A stretch of 64,000 bases of DNA from Pomacea canaliculata (lineage: Eukaryota; Mollusca; Gastropoda; Architaenioglossa; Ampullariidae): the NCBI RefSeq assembly GCF_003073045.1, contig NC_037599.1, positions 20,216,555 to 20,280,554 of the forward strand, written 5' to 3'. This document shows positions 11,501 through 23,201 of the stretch, one piece after another. The first letter of the stretch is position 1. Every line of letters begins with the position of its first letter. A program made the position numbers and the translations under genes. The notes below the pieces were generated by a model. The model had not been told where the DNA came from. It saw only the letters and a program-made list of their open reading frames with translations, and searched no databases.

Positions 11501-14500
11501 TTATACACATAGGCGCGTTCCGCGCGCCGCACGCACGCACACACACACACACACACGTATGTATAATTATATACACGCGCATATATACATGCTCAAATTA
11601 ATTATTCAGTTTTTTTCAGCGTACTCATGTCCACACGTGCGCATGCTCGCGCTCACATATATGTCTGCCAAATGGCTGTGTAATACGGCTAGTGCTGTAC
11701 TCTTGTCTGTAATGATACGTCTGTTAGGGTGTCTGTACAACGGTGTGCCTGTAATGTCTCTGTAATGCTGCTTCAGCTGACATGTCCTGTTACAGTGTTA
11801 CAGCGCGCAAACCTGTCCCTGTACGTCGGGCTGACCACGTGCCAAGAGGCGACCATTGACTACGACGCCAAAGCGATTGTGTCGCTGTATGTCTTTTCAT
11901 TTATTATCGTCTTCGTTTTTGTATTCCTCCTCTTTGTCTTGTTCAGGTCGATGTTGATCAAAACGCGCCGCCTCTGTTAAGATGGGCCTCGGCTGTCAGG
12001 CATGGCTACCCATCATACACTGCGCACTGCATATTTTCGCTTCTTTTTTTTACATTGTTTGAACTTTTCTTCTTGAAAAAGTCCCCTTTTCTGTGGAAAT
12101 GTAGCTAGCTAACTAAAACTGATTGTTTTGGTCATTGATGACTGCTATCATGTAATCTGGCCCCAAGATCGTTAGCTGTTCTCACAGACTTTTGTTCCTG
12201 GCCACACTTTAACAATTGCTATGGTTAATGTGTTTCTAATGAATACTCTGATTTTAGTACAGTATGTTTTTCAGGGATTAATAATCTTATATTCTCAAGC
12301 TACAAGTTTACAAACATTGCCAGTCACCTACCCCCCTACCCAAACGAAAATGTCTTCATTGTACTCGGATACGTTTACGCCGTCAATGTTAGAGCCAATG
12401 GGAGAACTTATGATTTTAGGTGCATCTGTGGACATTGATGATTAACTCAGTCTACGCACGGTTAAGTTTATTATTAAAGAGGTCATTCAATCACATTTTT
12501 GGAAATAATATCTTAAGCACAGCTTTCAAAAATATTTTGGGCTCTGCTAGACTTTTAACAAGGAGTGGTGGTTCACAGGTTCATTTGCTCAATTTTCCTG
12601 CTACTGTTGCTGCTGGGGACAGCGTATGACATCGTCATGGTGCAGTGGCCGCGCTGGCGGGAAGCCGAAGAAGACACAAAAGAAAAGCTCACGACCAGCA
12701 ACAATTACACCATCAGCGACGGCAACCCGACCATCGTCAACGTCACGCAAAGCGGCGAGAACCAGCCACTGCTGGAGAAAAAAAGAAACGACCCTTCGCA
12801 GCCTGCCACAGGTGATTCCCTCCCTTTTTATCCTTTGTATGTCTCATACATTTTCATTCCATCAAGTTTTATTCCTAAGATTATGGTTTCGATTTTATTA
12901 CACAAGTATGTGAATTTTTTCTGGGCCCCTCGATTTTTTTTTTTTTTTTACGTTTTCTTAGTTCGTTTGAGAAGCCACCAGGTTGTCTTGTCGCTTCCGC
13001 TCGTACCTTTCTACACCACTGGGCAACACGAGGTGTTTGTATTCGCCATTTGGTGTGGGAAGCTGATGACACCCAATTATTATCCTAGCCTAGAGAACAT
13101 GGTCCTACTGCCTTGTGGAGAAATCGTAGAAAGTATATAAGCCTTGGGAATAAAATCCAACAGAAAGTCGTGATGCTAACGGCATCAGCGAGCAAAAGCT
13201 TACAGTTTGTACAATAAGTCTACTCGTATACCCACTGGCACTCGTTTCACGCACTTTCATCTAGGCAGCTCTAGTCAAAGCCATACGGCGGTCACCGCCA
13301 GGCCAGACGGGGTCTGATACCGCATCAAAGCGCTGAAAGCGCCGGGCGACACCTCACACAGACCGCTACCACATTTAATTCGTAACAGTACCGATCCTAC
13401 GGATGTGACACGCGCAATCTGTTTGCCGATATCGAAAGAATCCAGGCATTTGAGAACTGCCTAAGGAGGCTGCTTCGGATCTCGCACAGAGAACATAGAG
13501 CTAATGGATTTGTACGAAGCATGGTCACCACACTCGTAGGACACTAGGAACCCCTAAATTGCAACAGTAAAATGGTCTGATTTGGCACGGGGGCCCAGCG
13601 TCCGATCCTCCTGATCCCGGTTCAGACCGGAAATGATCGCTCCTTCACAACAGGAATTTACGTGACTCTTGTGTCACCTCTCTTGCAGGCAAGTTGGGCA
13701 AGTTTCTACTGGCCTTCTCAGTTTACTCCAACAGTCTCAAGATCCTGTCTACCACCCACGCATCTGGCTCTCTTACCTGTGTCCACGGGATTCGATTCGC
13801 CAGCATGACTTGGGTTATCTTGGGGCACACCTTTGCTTTCGGACTGACAACTTCAGGTAAGTAGCTTCTCCCGACACCACCACAAGCATCACGATGTTCT
13901 TTGGAGTCTCAGTATTTTGTACCAGGTCAAGTAGACCATGTAGGTGTAATAATTTTGCACTCTGGTTTGCTTTTAAAACTGATTCTTTATCGTCAGAAAT
14001 AAGTGTTATTTTTAAGTGGATTTTTTTGGTATGAAATAAATAGCTCATTCACATTCAGGATGTACCTGTTAAAAGTAACTCTGACTATATTTTTCACCTG
14101 TTGCAGCAAACTACATGACATACATGGCTAAAAGCATGAAGCAATGGACGTTTCAAGCAATTATTGGAGCCCCTGTCACCGTGGATACCTTCTTTGTGCT
14201 CAGGTAAATCTTGACGCTACAGTTGAATGGATACCTGACTCCGTATAGGGTTGGCAAGAAAAGGCAGCATGAAGATGATAAGGGTATTTAAAGAATGGGC
14301 TTCTGTAATCCTCCACTCACTGTAAAGAAATGCCCCTTTATAAGAGCGCACCACTCTCATGTCTGTTTCGTCTGTGATTGGTGACATACAAGGGCATTTA
14401 AATATCTCATGAATTTTTCTTCTGCCGAAGGTCTTATAAAAGACATAACAGGAAATTATTTTTGCAGAAATTTGTTTCTTTTATTTCATTTCAAGACAAT

Positions 14501-17500
14501 AAATTTTTGTCGTTGACTAAAATATAATAACTCAGTGAATTATTTGCTATGGCAGTGGGTTGTTGGTGACGTACCTGATTCTGAAAGAAATGGAGAGGCG
14601 AAATGGCAGGGTGCAATGGTTCCTGTTTTATTTCCATCGTTTCTGGAGGTTGGTGCTATTTTCTGGTCAAATATTCTATATCTGCAGTATTTTATTGTTA
14701 TTGCTGTTGTTGTCTTCCTTACTTTAAACCCTTGAAGAGAAGGGTTTGGTCTTTGTCAGCCACAAATACATTCCGATATCTGAACACAGGGCCGTGCTTA
14801 GGGGCAGGCGGACGAGGCATCTGCCTAGGGCCCCGCGCTTTTGATTGATATGGTAACTAGGCATATGGAAGTGTAGTCAGCCGTATCTGACTGCGGATTT
14901 TTCAGATGCACTAAATGGCTTGGAGGACATTTGCACATGGCTGACAGATTATCGTCAAAATGGATTTTCAAGCTCTCTGATTAATGCAAGAGAAATTGCA
15001 GAGGATTTGGATACAGAAACCAGTTTTTTAAAGCTACACGAATTAGGAAAGAGAAGGAGAATGTTTGATTACGGAACAATACGAAGGAGAAGATGTAGGA
15101 GGAAGAAATGCCCAGGAGGATTTCCGCATCAACTGCTTCAACATGATAGTGGATACAAGCAATTGCGTCTTCTTCAAAGAAGATTTGAACAATTAAGGAA
15201 TCATAATCAAATTTTGGATTTATTCTACAACTTCAAGGAGTTGCCAAAGTCGGTGCTGAAAGTCATGTGGAAGAATTAGGAAGATGTGTTAAAACATGGA
15301 GAAAGCCGAGATGTCGATGGATACATGCTTGCCGAGGAAATGGACGTATTGAAGTATGTTTTTTTCAGATTCTGTGCATGGAGACCTTCGGAAGATGGTG
15401 ACTTTCCTCTCCATTAAAGGACGATCCATTCGATTTTCCCGAATTTATGGATTGCTCTTAAGAATTGCCCCTCACAATACCTGTGAACAGTAGCTTCCGG
15501 AGAACGAAGTTTCTCGAAGCTGAAATTAATTAAAACTTACCTGCGCGTCAACGATGTGCCAAGATCGGCTGAAGGAACATGGCCATACTGTCCATCGAGA
15601 ACAGTGTTTCTCGGGAATTAGATTTCAGTGAACTGATTGATGATTTTGCTTCAATGAAGGCCAGGAAAAGTTCAACTTGTAAATAGTTTTTTAGTGTTGA
15701 AAAACTTACATGTTATAGTTTATGCCGTATGTTGCTATGTTATTAGGTTACTAAATCTGAATGTGCTTTCGCATGTACGTGTGTCGGTGTGTTGTGTTGT
15801 GTGTTTACTTAATGGCGGATGCAATAACCCATCAACTCAACCTCAAACTACGACTGCAGACTGGTTTTTTAAGCCTGTCTGTAGGATTCCCTTCGTTTGT
15901 AAAACCTATTGGGACGAACGTTACAAATAAATTAATCGTAGGCTTATGTTGTAATGTGTACTGCAGCGTGCTGTCATGATGAAAAGACGAGATATCCCTG
16001 AGGAAAAAAATGACTTTAGATCCAACTAAAACCGTGTGATCGTGGCGTGCGGGCCCCGCACATGCCCTTTGCTCGGGCCCGCGGGGCTAAAGAACGGGCC
16101 GTCCTGAACACGTAAACCGTGTAGAAGGTTTTGTAGGTAATTGTAGAAACTTTAGACTTGTGAATTACATTAATAAAGACGTCGTGTGGTTCGAAGCTGT
16201 AAGAAAAAGGCTTTGTCAAGGTGATTAATTGTACCATTGAAATATTTAGACAGTAAATACTTTTCTCGAACCTGAATCTTTATCCTACATACATGGTAAA
16301 AACCTGACATTACTAAAACAGAATGATTAATAAATGTGAGTGAGAGAGTGAGAAACTGAGAAAGAGTAAAAAGAGATAGACTTTATTCTTTTAATGTCAT
16401 TCGCTTCGTTTATCATAACACGGGGAAGTTTAAGCATAGTATCAACAATAACAAGCAGCATGTACAACCAATAATAAAGAATGGTTATCCGAGAATACTA
16501 TTTACGGCTATCACGTATACAAAACTGTGTATAATTATTCTATATAAATACGTCTTAAGAGAGAATACTAGATCGCAAAGCAAAGGTCACAAACAAGATT
16601 GTGTCTGGCCTTCAGGTTGACGCCGCCATACATGCTGGTTATCATGGTCTACGTCCCTCTGTTTCGATATCTGACTTCTGGACCCCTTTGGCCTCAAACG
16701 GGCATAGAAAACAACGACTGCAGAAACAGTTGGTGGACTAACCTCCTGTACATCAACAACTTCGTCCGTACCAGTGAAATGGTCAGTTACGAACTTTGAC
16801 TCTTGCGGGTGCTTGGGTTCCAGTTAAACGGTTTACTGTCCCATCTATTTCTTTCGATTATCTGTTGATTTATTAGCTTTTCGATCTCCAAGTTTCTTAA
16901 TAAATTGCCTAAAGTGAGTTGGACTAAACTAAATTTTCATAGTGTATATGCATAATTACAATCTCCTCTGGTTAGCCTAGGGTATTTTTGGAGATCGATA
17001 TGTTGAAATTAGATATTCGCCCTGGAAAAGGTCACAAAGCGGTAGACGACGAAAGAGAGAGGGGAGAGGGGAGATGCCAAAATGTCGTGGCACACTATGG
17101 TAGATTTATGTAATGGAAACTTTGAACTTTAATACGACGAACTAAAACGGAAAAATTTTGCAGCATGTTTCAGATAGTAACTTTTAACAGACCAAGTCGT
17201 GGAGGACACCTCAGCAATCTGTTAAAGGAAAAACTAAATCCAGACTGAACGAATTTGACTCAATACTGTCCCACATAGTGATCCGTAATAAATCTCTTGG
17301 AGCAAACGAGCATCTCTTTGGAAAAAACGATAACTTCCGCTGACCTTAGGGAAATGTAGTGTCATTTATGAATGAACCCATCAGCCGTTCATGTATTAGA
17401 GAGACTTTATTAAAGAAATGTTTTTTGGCAGTGTTTGACCTGGTCCTGGTACCTTTCCAACGACATGCAGTTCTACGTCATCAGTCCCCTCATTTTTGTT

Positions 17501-20500
17501 CCCCTTTACTATCGTCCGAGACTCGGTCTTCTGGTGGCCGCCACGTTTTTGTTGGCTACTGTCACCACGGCTGGTGTGATTGCCCGTGTGAACTCCTTCC
17601 CGCCCTCCATAGGGATATCTGAAGTGGACGCTGCGGCCAGGTAAGTGCAGATCACCTGTAAACTCAGTTTTCGTTTGGAACTCTTTGTTGTTTTCAAGGA
17701 GACTTAAAATCAAGGAATAATCGTAGGATATATCTAAGGTTTCTATACACATTTGTAGGAGGAGAGAATTTGTGCGTGTCAATGTTTAGCGACATTGCCT
17801 GTGTAACCATGGACACAATTTAGTATATGGCGCCACGCATGATGGAAATGGTGCGACACACAAGCACTCCAATCAGTCACATGATATTTGGAGGGTTTAT
17901 GAAGAATCGGTTAAGATAAAGTTACGGCTCCGATGTCGGCTGGACGAAGCAGAAGGTGTGATGCTATTTCTGACGACTGTGGTGCTAAAGTTGTGCAGAT
18001 GTATATTTTAAATATTTAGGCGTTCATGCACATTTTATCTCTCTCGATCGTAACATACAAAAAACTTCGGTATTAAAGGTTGAAGTAAAAATTTCAAGGC
18101 ACATTTAAATCATTTTCACGAGATATATACATATAGTAAACCAAGGTTTTGTATCTTCTGTCAGTGCCAGCTACTTCTTCGACCTTTATATCAAGCCCTA
18201 TTGCCGGTTTGGTCCCTATGTCGTGGGAATGCTGACTGGATACTTCTTGTTTATCACAAAATGTTCCGTTAGAATTCCGCTGGTAAGATAAAATATGGTC
18301 AAATATTGTCTGTAGGTTGGTTATTTTGTAAGCTGCATATTTCATGAATATGAAATGAAATTTTAAGAATGTTGAATTTGTGGACTGATTGTTGGACTTG
18401 GTGACTTGTTCCTACAAAGGGAAAAATTTTCTTCGTCCTTTTTTGAGAGAAAAGTTATATCTGTATTTTTTTTAGCATGATTTATAAAGTTTTCCTATGG
18501 ATCATGATCATGAGGTCTGCACTGCTGGCAAGCAGGGGGATTTTTTTTTTTGTATTCGACATGGTTTGGGGAAGGAGCTACTATATATACTTTGTGATAA
18601 GAGACGATAATAGGCGTAAAGAGCAAACCGCAAGAAAGACTAAAGATTAAAAACATGGGGTTTGACTGGGAAACTCATCCTGTGTGTGTGTGTGTGTGTG
18701 CATTCATAAATGCCATATTTTTGTCTCATTCTATTCATCGACCCTCCAACCCGTGGCATCATTCATTTGGCAATGTTAGTCTCTAAATGTCTTCGCACAA
18801 TATGAACAGCTGACGAGGGATGATAAACCTTTAGTCATCAAAAGCAAGTTAACACGAGTTTTTCTGAGGGAGTAAATATGGCTTATTACAAGACTATCTA
18901 TCTGATCAAATAACCTCTGTTAATGAGCTATACACCTTCAGACACCTTGAGATTACATTGTCAGTGTCAGTCCAGGGGAGTACAGAGAACGAATGTAACC
19001 ATATACTAACATGTCATCATAAATTTGACCTTTTTCGGGTGCATGTGGATTTTTCAAGGCATATAGCTCCCAAAAAGAGGGCAGTTTAATCGCTCAAATT
19101 TTGTCAATACACTTCTTCACTAATCATAAAATTTTTGTGGGGAGAAGGAATTCGCCTTAATTCTGTACACAGCTAGTCTTTGGAAGTTTCATAGCAAGCC
19201 TCGACCTCTGTGAAAACAATGAGTCACATCCTTCTTTAACGTGCAGCTTCTTAATCTGGCCGGGTGGGCCGTGGCGACTGCTGTGGGCCTGGCAGTCGTA
19301 TACGGTCTCTACGATGCTTCAAATGGACATCCGCTGTCAGCCGATGCTTCAGCAGCCTACAACGCCCTCAACCATACTGTTTGGGGCTTGTGCGTGTGTT
19401 GGGTCATCTTTGCCTGTGCTACGGGAAATGGAGGTTGAGTTTTTTTTTCACAAATCCTTTCTCTCTGGTTGCTCAAATTAGGTAAATTGTTTTCCTCTGG
19501 TGAAAAATATAGCCATCATATTTAGCTGATGGGTTTCTAGGAAAACTGGAAAATGTTCCTTGTACAGCGAGGGTAAGCAGTTGCAACATATGAGGAAATG
19601 AGGAGAGTGTCTTGTCTCCATTATTAGAAGGCAGAAAAAGACCCCATGTAACATACATTTTTTTTTTTTAATCTCTGTTAAACGTAGTTTAAAAAGAATT
19701 AGCAAAGATCTACTGGAGTAAACAAACAAAACCAAAAAGCAGTATCGAGGTACAACGATCTTACTGTCGTTTCATAATTCTAGATGATCTCTTTTTTTTT
19801 TGAGGCGGGAGTAGGGTAAGGGAAGAACAAATCTGAGAGAAACTGAAGGGAAAAACGTTCTTCACAATAAATTATACGATTGCAGTTTTGTTATTTATAA
19901 TTTTTCAGGTCCAGTAAATACAATTCTGTCCTGGAGAGCACTCATCCCTCTGAGTCGACTGACCTACATGGCATACCTGGTGCATCCAATAATCATGGAA
20001 CTAGTGTACCTGGGCAGTCCATCTCTGTTCTACATGTCTCACCTTAATTGTGTAATTTTTTTAAATTTAAAGTATTTATAAATTATAAAAAAGTTGTAGC
20101 TTTGAGTGGCTGATGTTTTTTGCCTGGTTTGTAACCAACCTTCAGACTTACTGAATCGTGATATCATTCTTTGGTTTTAAGAGGAAATGCATGTTCTCTT
20201 CAGTAATAATACTGGAAGGTTTTATCCCCTTTTGCCACAAACCTAACTCTTTTTCTCAATTATCATCAATGCTGCATGTGTGTCCGCAAATATTGTTATT
20301 AATGTTGTACGTGTGCCAGCAATTGATAAGGATTCAAAACCAAGTTACTCTAGACCAAATGAAGGGGAGGGGTAATTTGAGACCTTTTGTTTTCTATAGA
20401 GTGGGTTTTTCTTTGGGAAAGGGGGATAATTAGGCATGGTTTCATTTGCAAAGAAAATATATCAAAGTTAATGGTAGACTGTGTGTGTGTGGTGTACGAA

Positions 20501-20677
20501 TTGTGTGCATGTGTGCTCATGCGTATGTGTCTGTATGTGTGCGTGCATGTGCAGGCCATGGCGTTCCTATCTTTTACTGTTGCAGCTTTCGGTGTGGCCT
20601 TCATTCTGTCACTGGCCTTTGAAGCTCCCATGATGGGGTTGGAGAAGCTGATTTTTTCAACACACAAAGACAAATAA
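5558..20677 (+). CDS. Nose resistant to fluoxetine protein 6-like acyltransferase, 14 exons
   Basis: Exons 5558-5975, 10975-11159, 11364-11460, 11796-11886, 12579-12811, 13689-13856, 14107-14203, 14556-14648, 16616-16781, 17432-17640, 18165-18282, 19247-19433, 19909-20051 and 20555-20677 all have GT/AG borders and stay in frame, giving 775 residues. A signal peptide (about 1-20) precedes the NRF domain: KCEEDVG, then KPPPDIKGG, FWLGDYDECIAI and the FKGRYC and LCVPDSC cysteine motifs (about 120-260). A membrane segment (about 265-280) leads to the acyltransferase-3 domain, with the conserved RFASMTWVILGHTF (His in GH), SGLLVTYLIL, TWSWYLSNDMQFYVISPL and SRLTYMAYLVHP motifs and a membrane helix in the last exon. 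C. elegans nrf-6 is known for drug uptake and yolk transport; the acyl acceptor is unknown. Animals have many paralogues, so no symbol is assigned. Introns 1, 5 and 8 carry transposon remnants listed separately. Confidence 0.93.
7316..7780. mobile_element. Old non-autonomous hAT (Charlie-like ends) in nrf-6-like intron 1
   Basis: The left end cacgggtgggaaaagtacgg and the inverse of the right end (caggggtgggcaaagtttt) are inverted repeats of the CAGGGGTGGGCAAA type, and both sides carry gcgggc/cggtc sub-terminal motifs. Flanking 8-mers ttctttag (7308-7315) and ctctatag (7781-7788) agree at 6 of 8 positions and fit the hAT nTnnnnAn target pattern. It is 465 bp long with no transposase reading frame. 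The diverged ends suggest an old insertion. Confidence 0.55.
9144..10417. mobile_element. hAT-like element with a LINE nested inside, nrf-6-like intron 1
   Basis: The termini cagaagcggcgttagg and the inverse of the right end (cagcggcggcgttagg) match at 14 of 16 positions, followed on both sides by GC-rich ggggcctggggc blocks. Flanking 8-mers ttcccagt (9136-9143) and tttccagt (10418-10425) match at 7 of 8. About two thirds of the interval is a LINE fragment (9365-10192), so the original hAT element was only about 450 bp and non-coding. Confidence 0.6.
9365..10192 (+). mobile_element. 5'-truncated non-LTR retrotransposon (LINE) 3' end
   Basis: The reading frame from 9368 to 9772 encodes the C-terminal part of a LINE reverse-transcriptase protein: FRYLGTVIDGRLSF, then QAQQRLYLLRRLRSFNV, ETVYRSLVESILSFNIAAWYG and ANKIIG. 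Translation continues in another frame (RRYKVPRVRKAAYQRSFVPAA) after one frameshift near 9765. The fragment ends in a (GATTT)n tail at 10171-10190, as in L2/Rex1-type elements, so the orientation is +. It is dead on arrival: the 5' part, with the endonuclease and the catalytic RT core, is absent. Confidence 0.8.
11530..11559 (+). repeat. (CA)n microsatellite
   Basis: cgcacgcacgcacacacacac run in intron 3 of the nrf-6-like gene, preceded by a gcgcg-rich stretch. Confidence 0.8.
13256..13625 (+). mobile_element. LINE reverse-transcriptase C-terminal relic, nrf-6-like intron 5
   Basis: Bases about 13396-13546 translate as YGCDTRNLFADIERIQAF, ENCLRRLLRISHREHRANG and FVRSMVTTLVG, the well-known C-terminal region of endonuclease/reverse-transcriptase LINEs common in marine invertebrates (RTE-like). 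The flanking GC-rich sequence probably belongs to it. It is broken and short, and its ends are not resolved. Confidence 0.6.
14788..16103 (+). mobile_element. hAT transposon relic with ZMYM1-like transposase, nrf-6-like intron 8
   Basis: The element is flanked by the perfect 8-mer ctgaacac (14780-14787 and 16104-16111), which fits the hAT nTnnnnAn target rule. The ends are imperfect inverted repeats (agggccgtgcttagg... and the inverse of ...ctaaagaacgggccgtc). The frame 14920-15279 encodes LEDICTWLTDYRQNGFSSSL, AREIAEDLDTE and RRFEQLRNHNQILDLFYNF, the C-terminal region of hAT transposases annotated as zinc finger MYM-type protein 1-like. The dimerisation motif follows in other frames (about 15450-15680, ending SMKARKSSTCK). 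The N-terminal half is missing, and stops and frameshifts separate the remaining pieces. Inactive. Confidence 0.75.
18680..18700 (+). repeat. (TG)n microsatellite
   Basis: About ten TG units in intron 11 of the nrf-6-like gene. Confidence 0.75.
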
Positions 20678-23201
20678 CATCCCCGACTATTATCAGCATT
20701 TCTGGCAACTGACATAGTCAACAAATACAACAGTATTTTAAAAACGATTCAGCTCATATTGAAGTGTGTTATTGAAAACACAGCCTTCTTCGGAACTTGC
20801 TCAGACCTGACTTAATGTTTATCAACCTAGAGATGTGCGCGAGCCGGTGTGACATGTATAATTTGATAAAATGCCTGCTCAGGAACTAGTATGGCTGTCT
20901 CCATTTAAACATATCATCCCACTTCTGTGAGAAACAATTTTTGTTCACTCTATCAATGATTCCTTGGCTACCACAATGTGAAGGGAAAACTGGGATAAAT
21001 CTTAGCCCACAAACAGGACTGGATCCATTTTCAAACAACGTTAGCTATTATTGCACACAGAGAAGTTTTTCACTACTTGTTTCCATCGATTTAGTTGAAA
21101 TATGTTACTTTGCTCTTAACAAAACAACCATTAAATAGATAGCATGCAAAAAATGATACCTCTCAAAGAGATTATCATTTTTAACAAGAATTTTCTGTCA
21201 AGCTACACTATTAATACAGGTGAAAGGAGGTATTGGTAATTCAAATAATTGCCAGTGTTTGTTGGCATGTTGACAAAGTACTTTTATATGCAAAAAAACT
21301 CATATATGCTAAGAAACCGATTGCTGTTGAGATAATAAATGTTTATAACACAATCAGATAACATCAACTATGGGTTTCAATCTTCAAATTTTTGCAAAAT
21401 CTGTGGATTGTAAATAAGTACATTGTAACACTCTCTCTTTTTTTTTTATTTGAAGACATGCTCCCATACAATAGTTAGGCTTCAAAGGGACTAAAGCAAG
21501 CTTGATTTATTGTTTGAGCCTTATGTGTTTATCCTACTGATGAATGTGGCTCAACAACTACTTGGAGACAGTTGAAAATAAGGAAACATATTTTTGATGC
21601 CATAAACTGTTTTCCTTTTTGTTTAAAATAAACACCACTTTAGAACAAAACAGAATGGCAGTGCTGATGAAGACGTACAGTTAAACTGTATTATATGTAC
21701 TAACAAAAGCATATTTCCCTGCAGATGCCACCATAAGCAAAGAATTGTACACTTGCAAATATATGTCATTATTAGATATTGATTTATTAAATATAATGTT
21801 TGTTGACCTCAAATACATGTAATTGCTCTTTGTAACTGCAGTTGTATGTAACTGAAAAATCATGATGTAAATACATGCACATATTTGCATTTGCAGCTTA
21901 ACAGATGGAACATGATGTGATAAAATATTCCATGTATCCTGCTGGTGCCAATGGAAGTGGTAGTGAACAAATGCAATCACCTTGTGCCTTGTTAACTCAT
22001 TGTTGACCAAGTGTTTACTTAGAGATTTTATTTTTTTTATCATGAGCAAGAAGAAATGATATTGTCTATTTTTCTTATCTTTCCAAGGAAGGTTTGAACT
22101 TTTTAAGCCAAATGGCCATTCACATTTGTACAGACTGCTGCTTAGATAGATACTGGAGTTTAGGGAGTCACCATGTGCTGGTCTTTGTATCGATGGCAAT
22201 TTTTAATCACACTGCAGCATAAGCTTCCAAAAGTGTGGAATGAATTTTTACCAAATGCAATAAAAAAAAGGATTTTTTTAAAAAAGCCTTAACTGACAAA
22301 AAAATGTAATTTTTATCATTGCTTTGAAGGAGATTTAGAGACTATTTCATATTCCATATTTTATCTTATATATTTTATATTTATAGCCTTTTTTTGGCAT
22401 GTGAACCACAGAACCCCTAGTCACATGCATTATTAACACAAACTAAAATAAAATTTCCATGAAACATTTGCTTAAGTTTGTTGGTTTATTCATTATTTTT
22501 CATGGTAAGAAAACTTGTTCTATTTGCAAATCAGACAAGACCATTCCAAAGTGTTTATGGCAAAAACCATGACATACCCCGTCATTGTGTTAACCAACAG
22601 AAGTGAACAGTCAAATTTCAAATGGTATATTTACACACCCAAGTCCCATTTAGGAAAAAAGTGGTAGTGGCCAAGAGATATATCAGATTCCCGTTTCCAA
22701 CCAGACTTCCTGCCACAGTCCTGTGCCTAATCAGGGTCAGGACCTTCAGGTTCAGTCAAGCACATTCACCATCAGGCTGCAGTCTTTCCATATGTTCCAT
22801 AATAAAATAACAGCAATCATGTTATGTACAATGTTAATTTCAAAAACTTTCATGGAAGATTTACATTACTGATGTATTTCAAACACTGCATAAATTGACA
22901 CACTACATACCTTTCCTAGTAAACAACAGATGAAAATTACTTGAAGGAGGAAAACAAAAGACCACACACACATACATGCACACACACATTTACTGCATAT
23001 TTGTCTTCTGTCTCCAGATCAAAGTAGAACTCCTTGATGTAGAGATGACAACATCTCTCTTCACAATATCATGCACAGCAAAAGGCATCAAAATACCAGA
23101 ACTTGCACTAACATCATCATTTCAATCTTTTCTTCTTAAAGTAAAGGCCTCCTTACAACAGCTGGGAACAGTTTGGTAGTCAGTCTGTGTTAATGCAGAT
23201 A
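20678..23201. other. Shared 3' region of convergent nrf-6-like and PPIE genes
   Basis: AT-rich DNA between two tail-to-tail genes, presumably both 3' untranslated regions. AATAAA-type sites occur on the + strand (for example near 21334, 21628 and 22447) and TTTATT on the same strand would serve PPIE. A 172-codon open frame on the minus strand (21681-22199) has no recognisable domain and low-complexity composition, so I do not call it a gene. Confidence 0.5.

Noticed and set aside
12565-13140. 191-codon frame extending past exon 5 of the nrf-6-like gene
   Set aside because: Only 12579-12811 is exon. The extension runs through the intron, and the donor at 12812 joins the next exon in phase.
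21681-22199. 172-codon open frame on the minus strand
   Set aside because: Composition is what AT-rich DNA gives by chance, no domain is recognisable, and it lies in the shared 3' region of two convergent genes.
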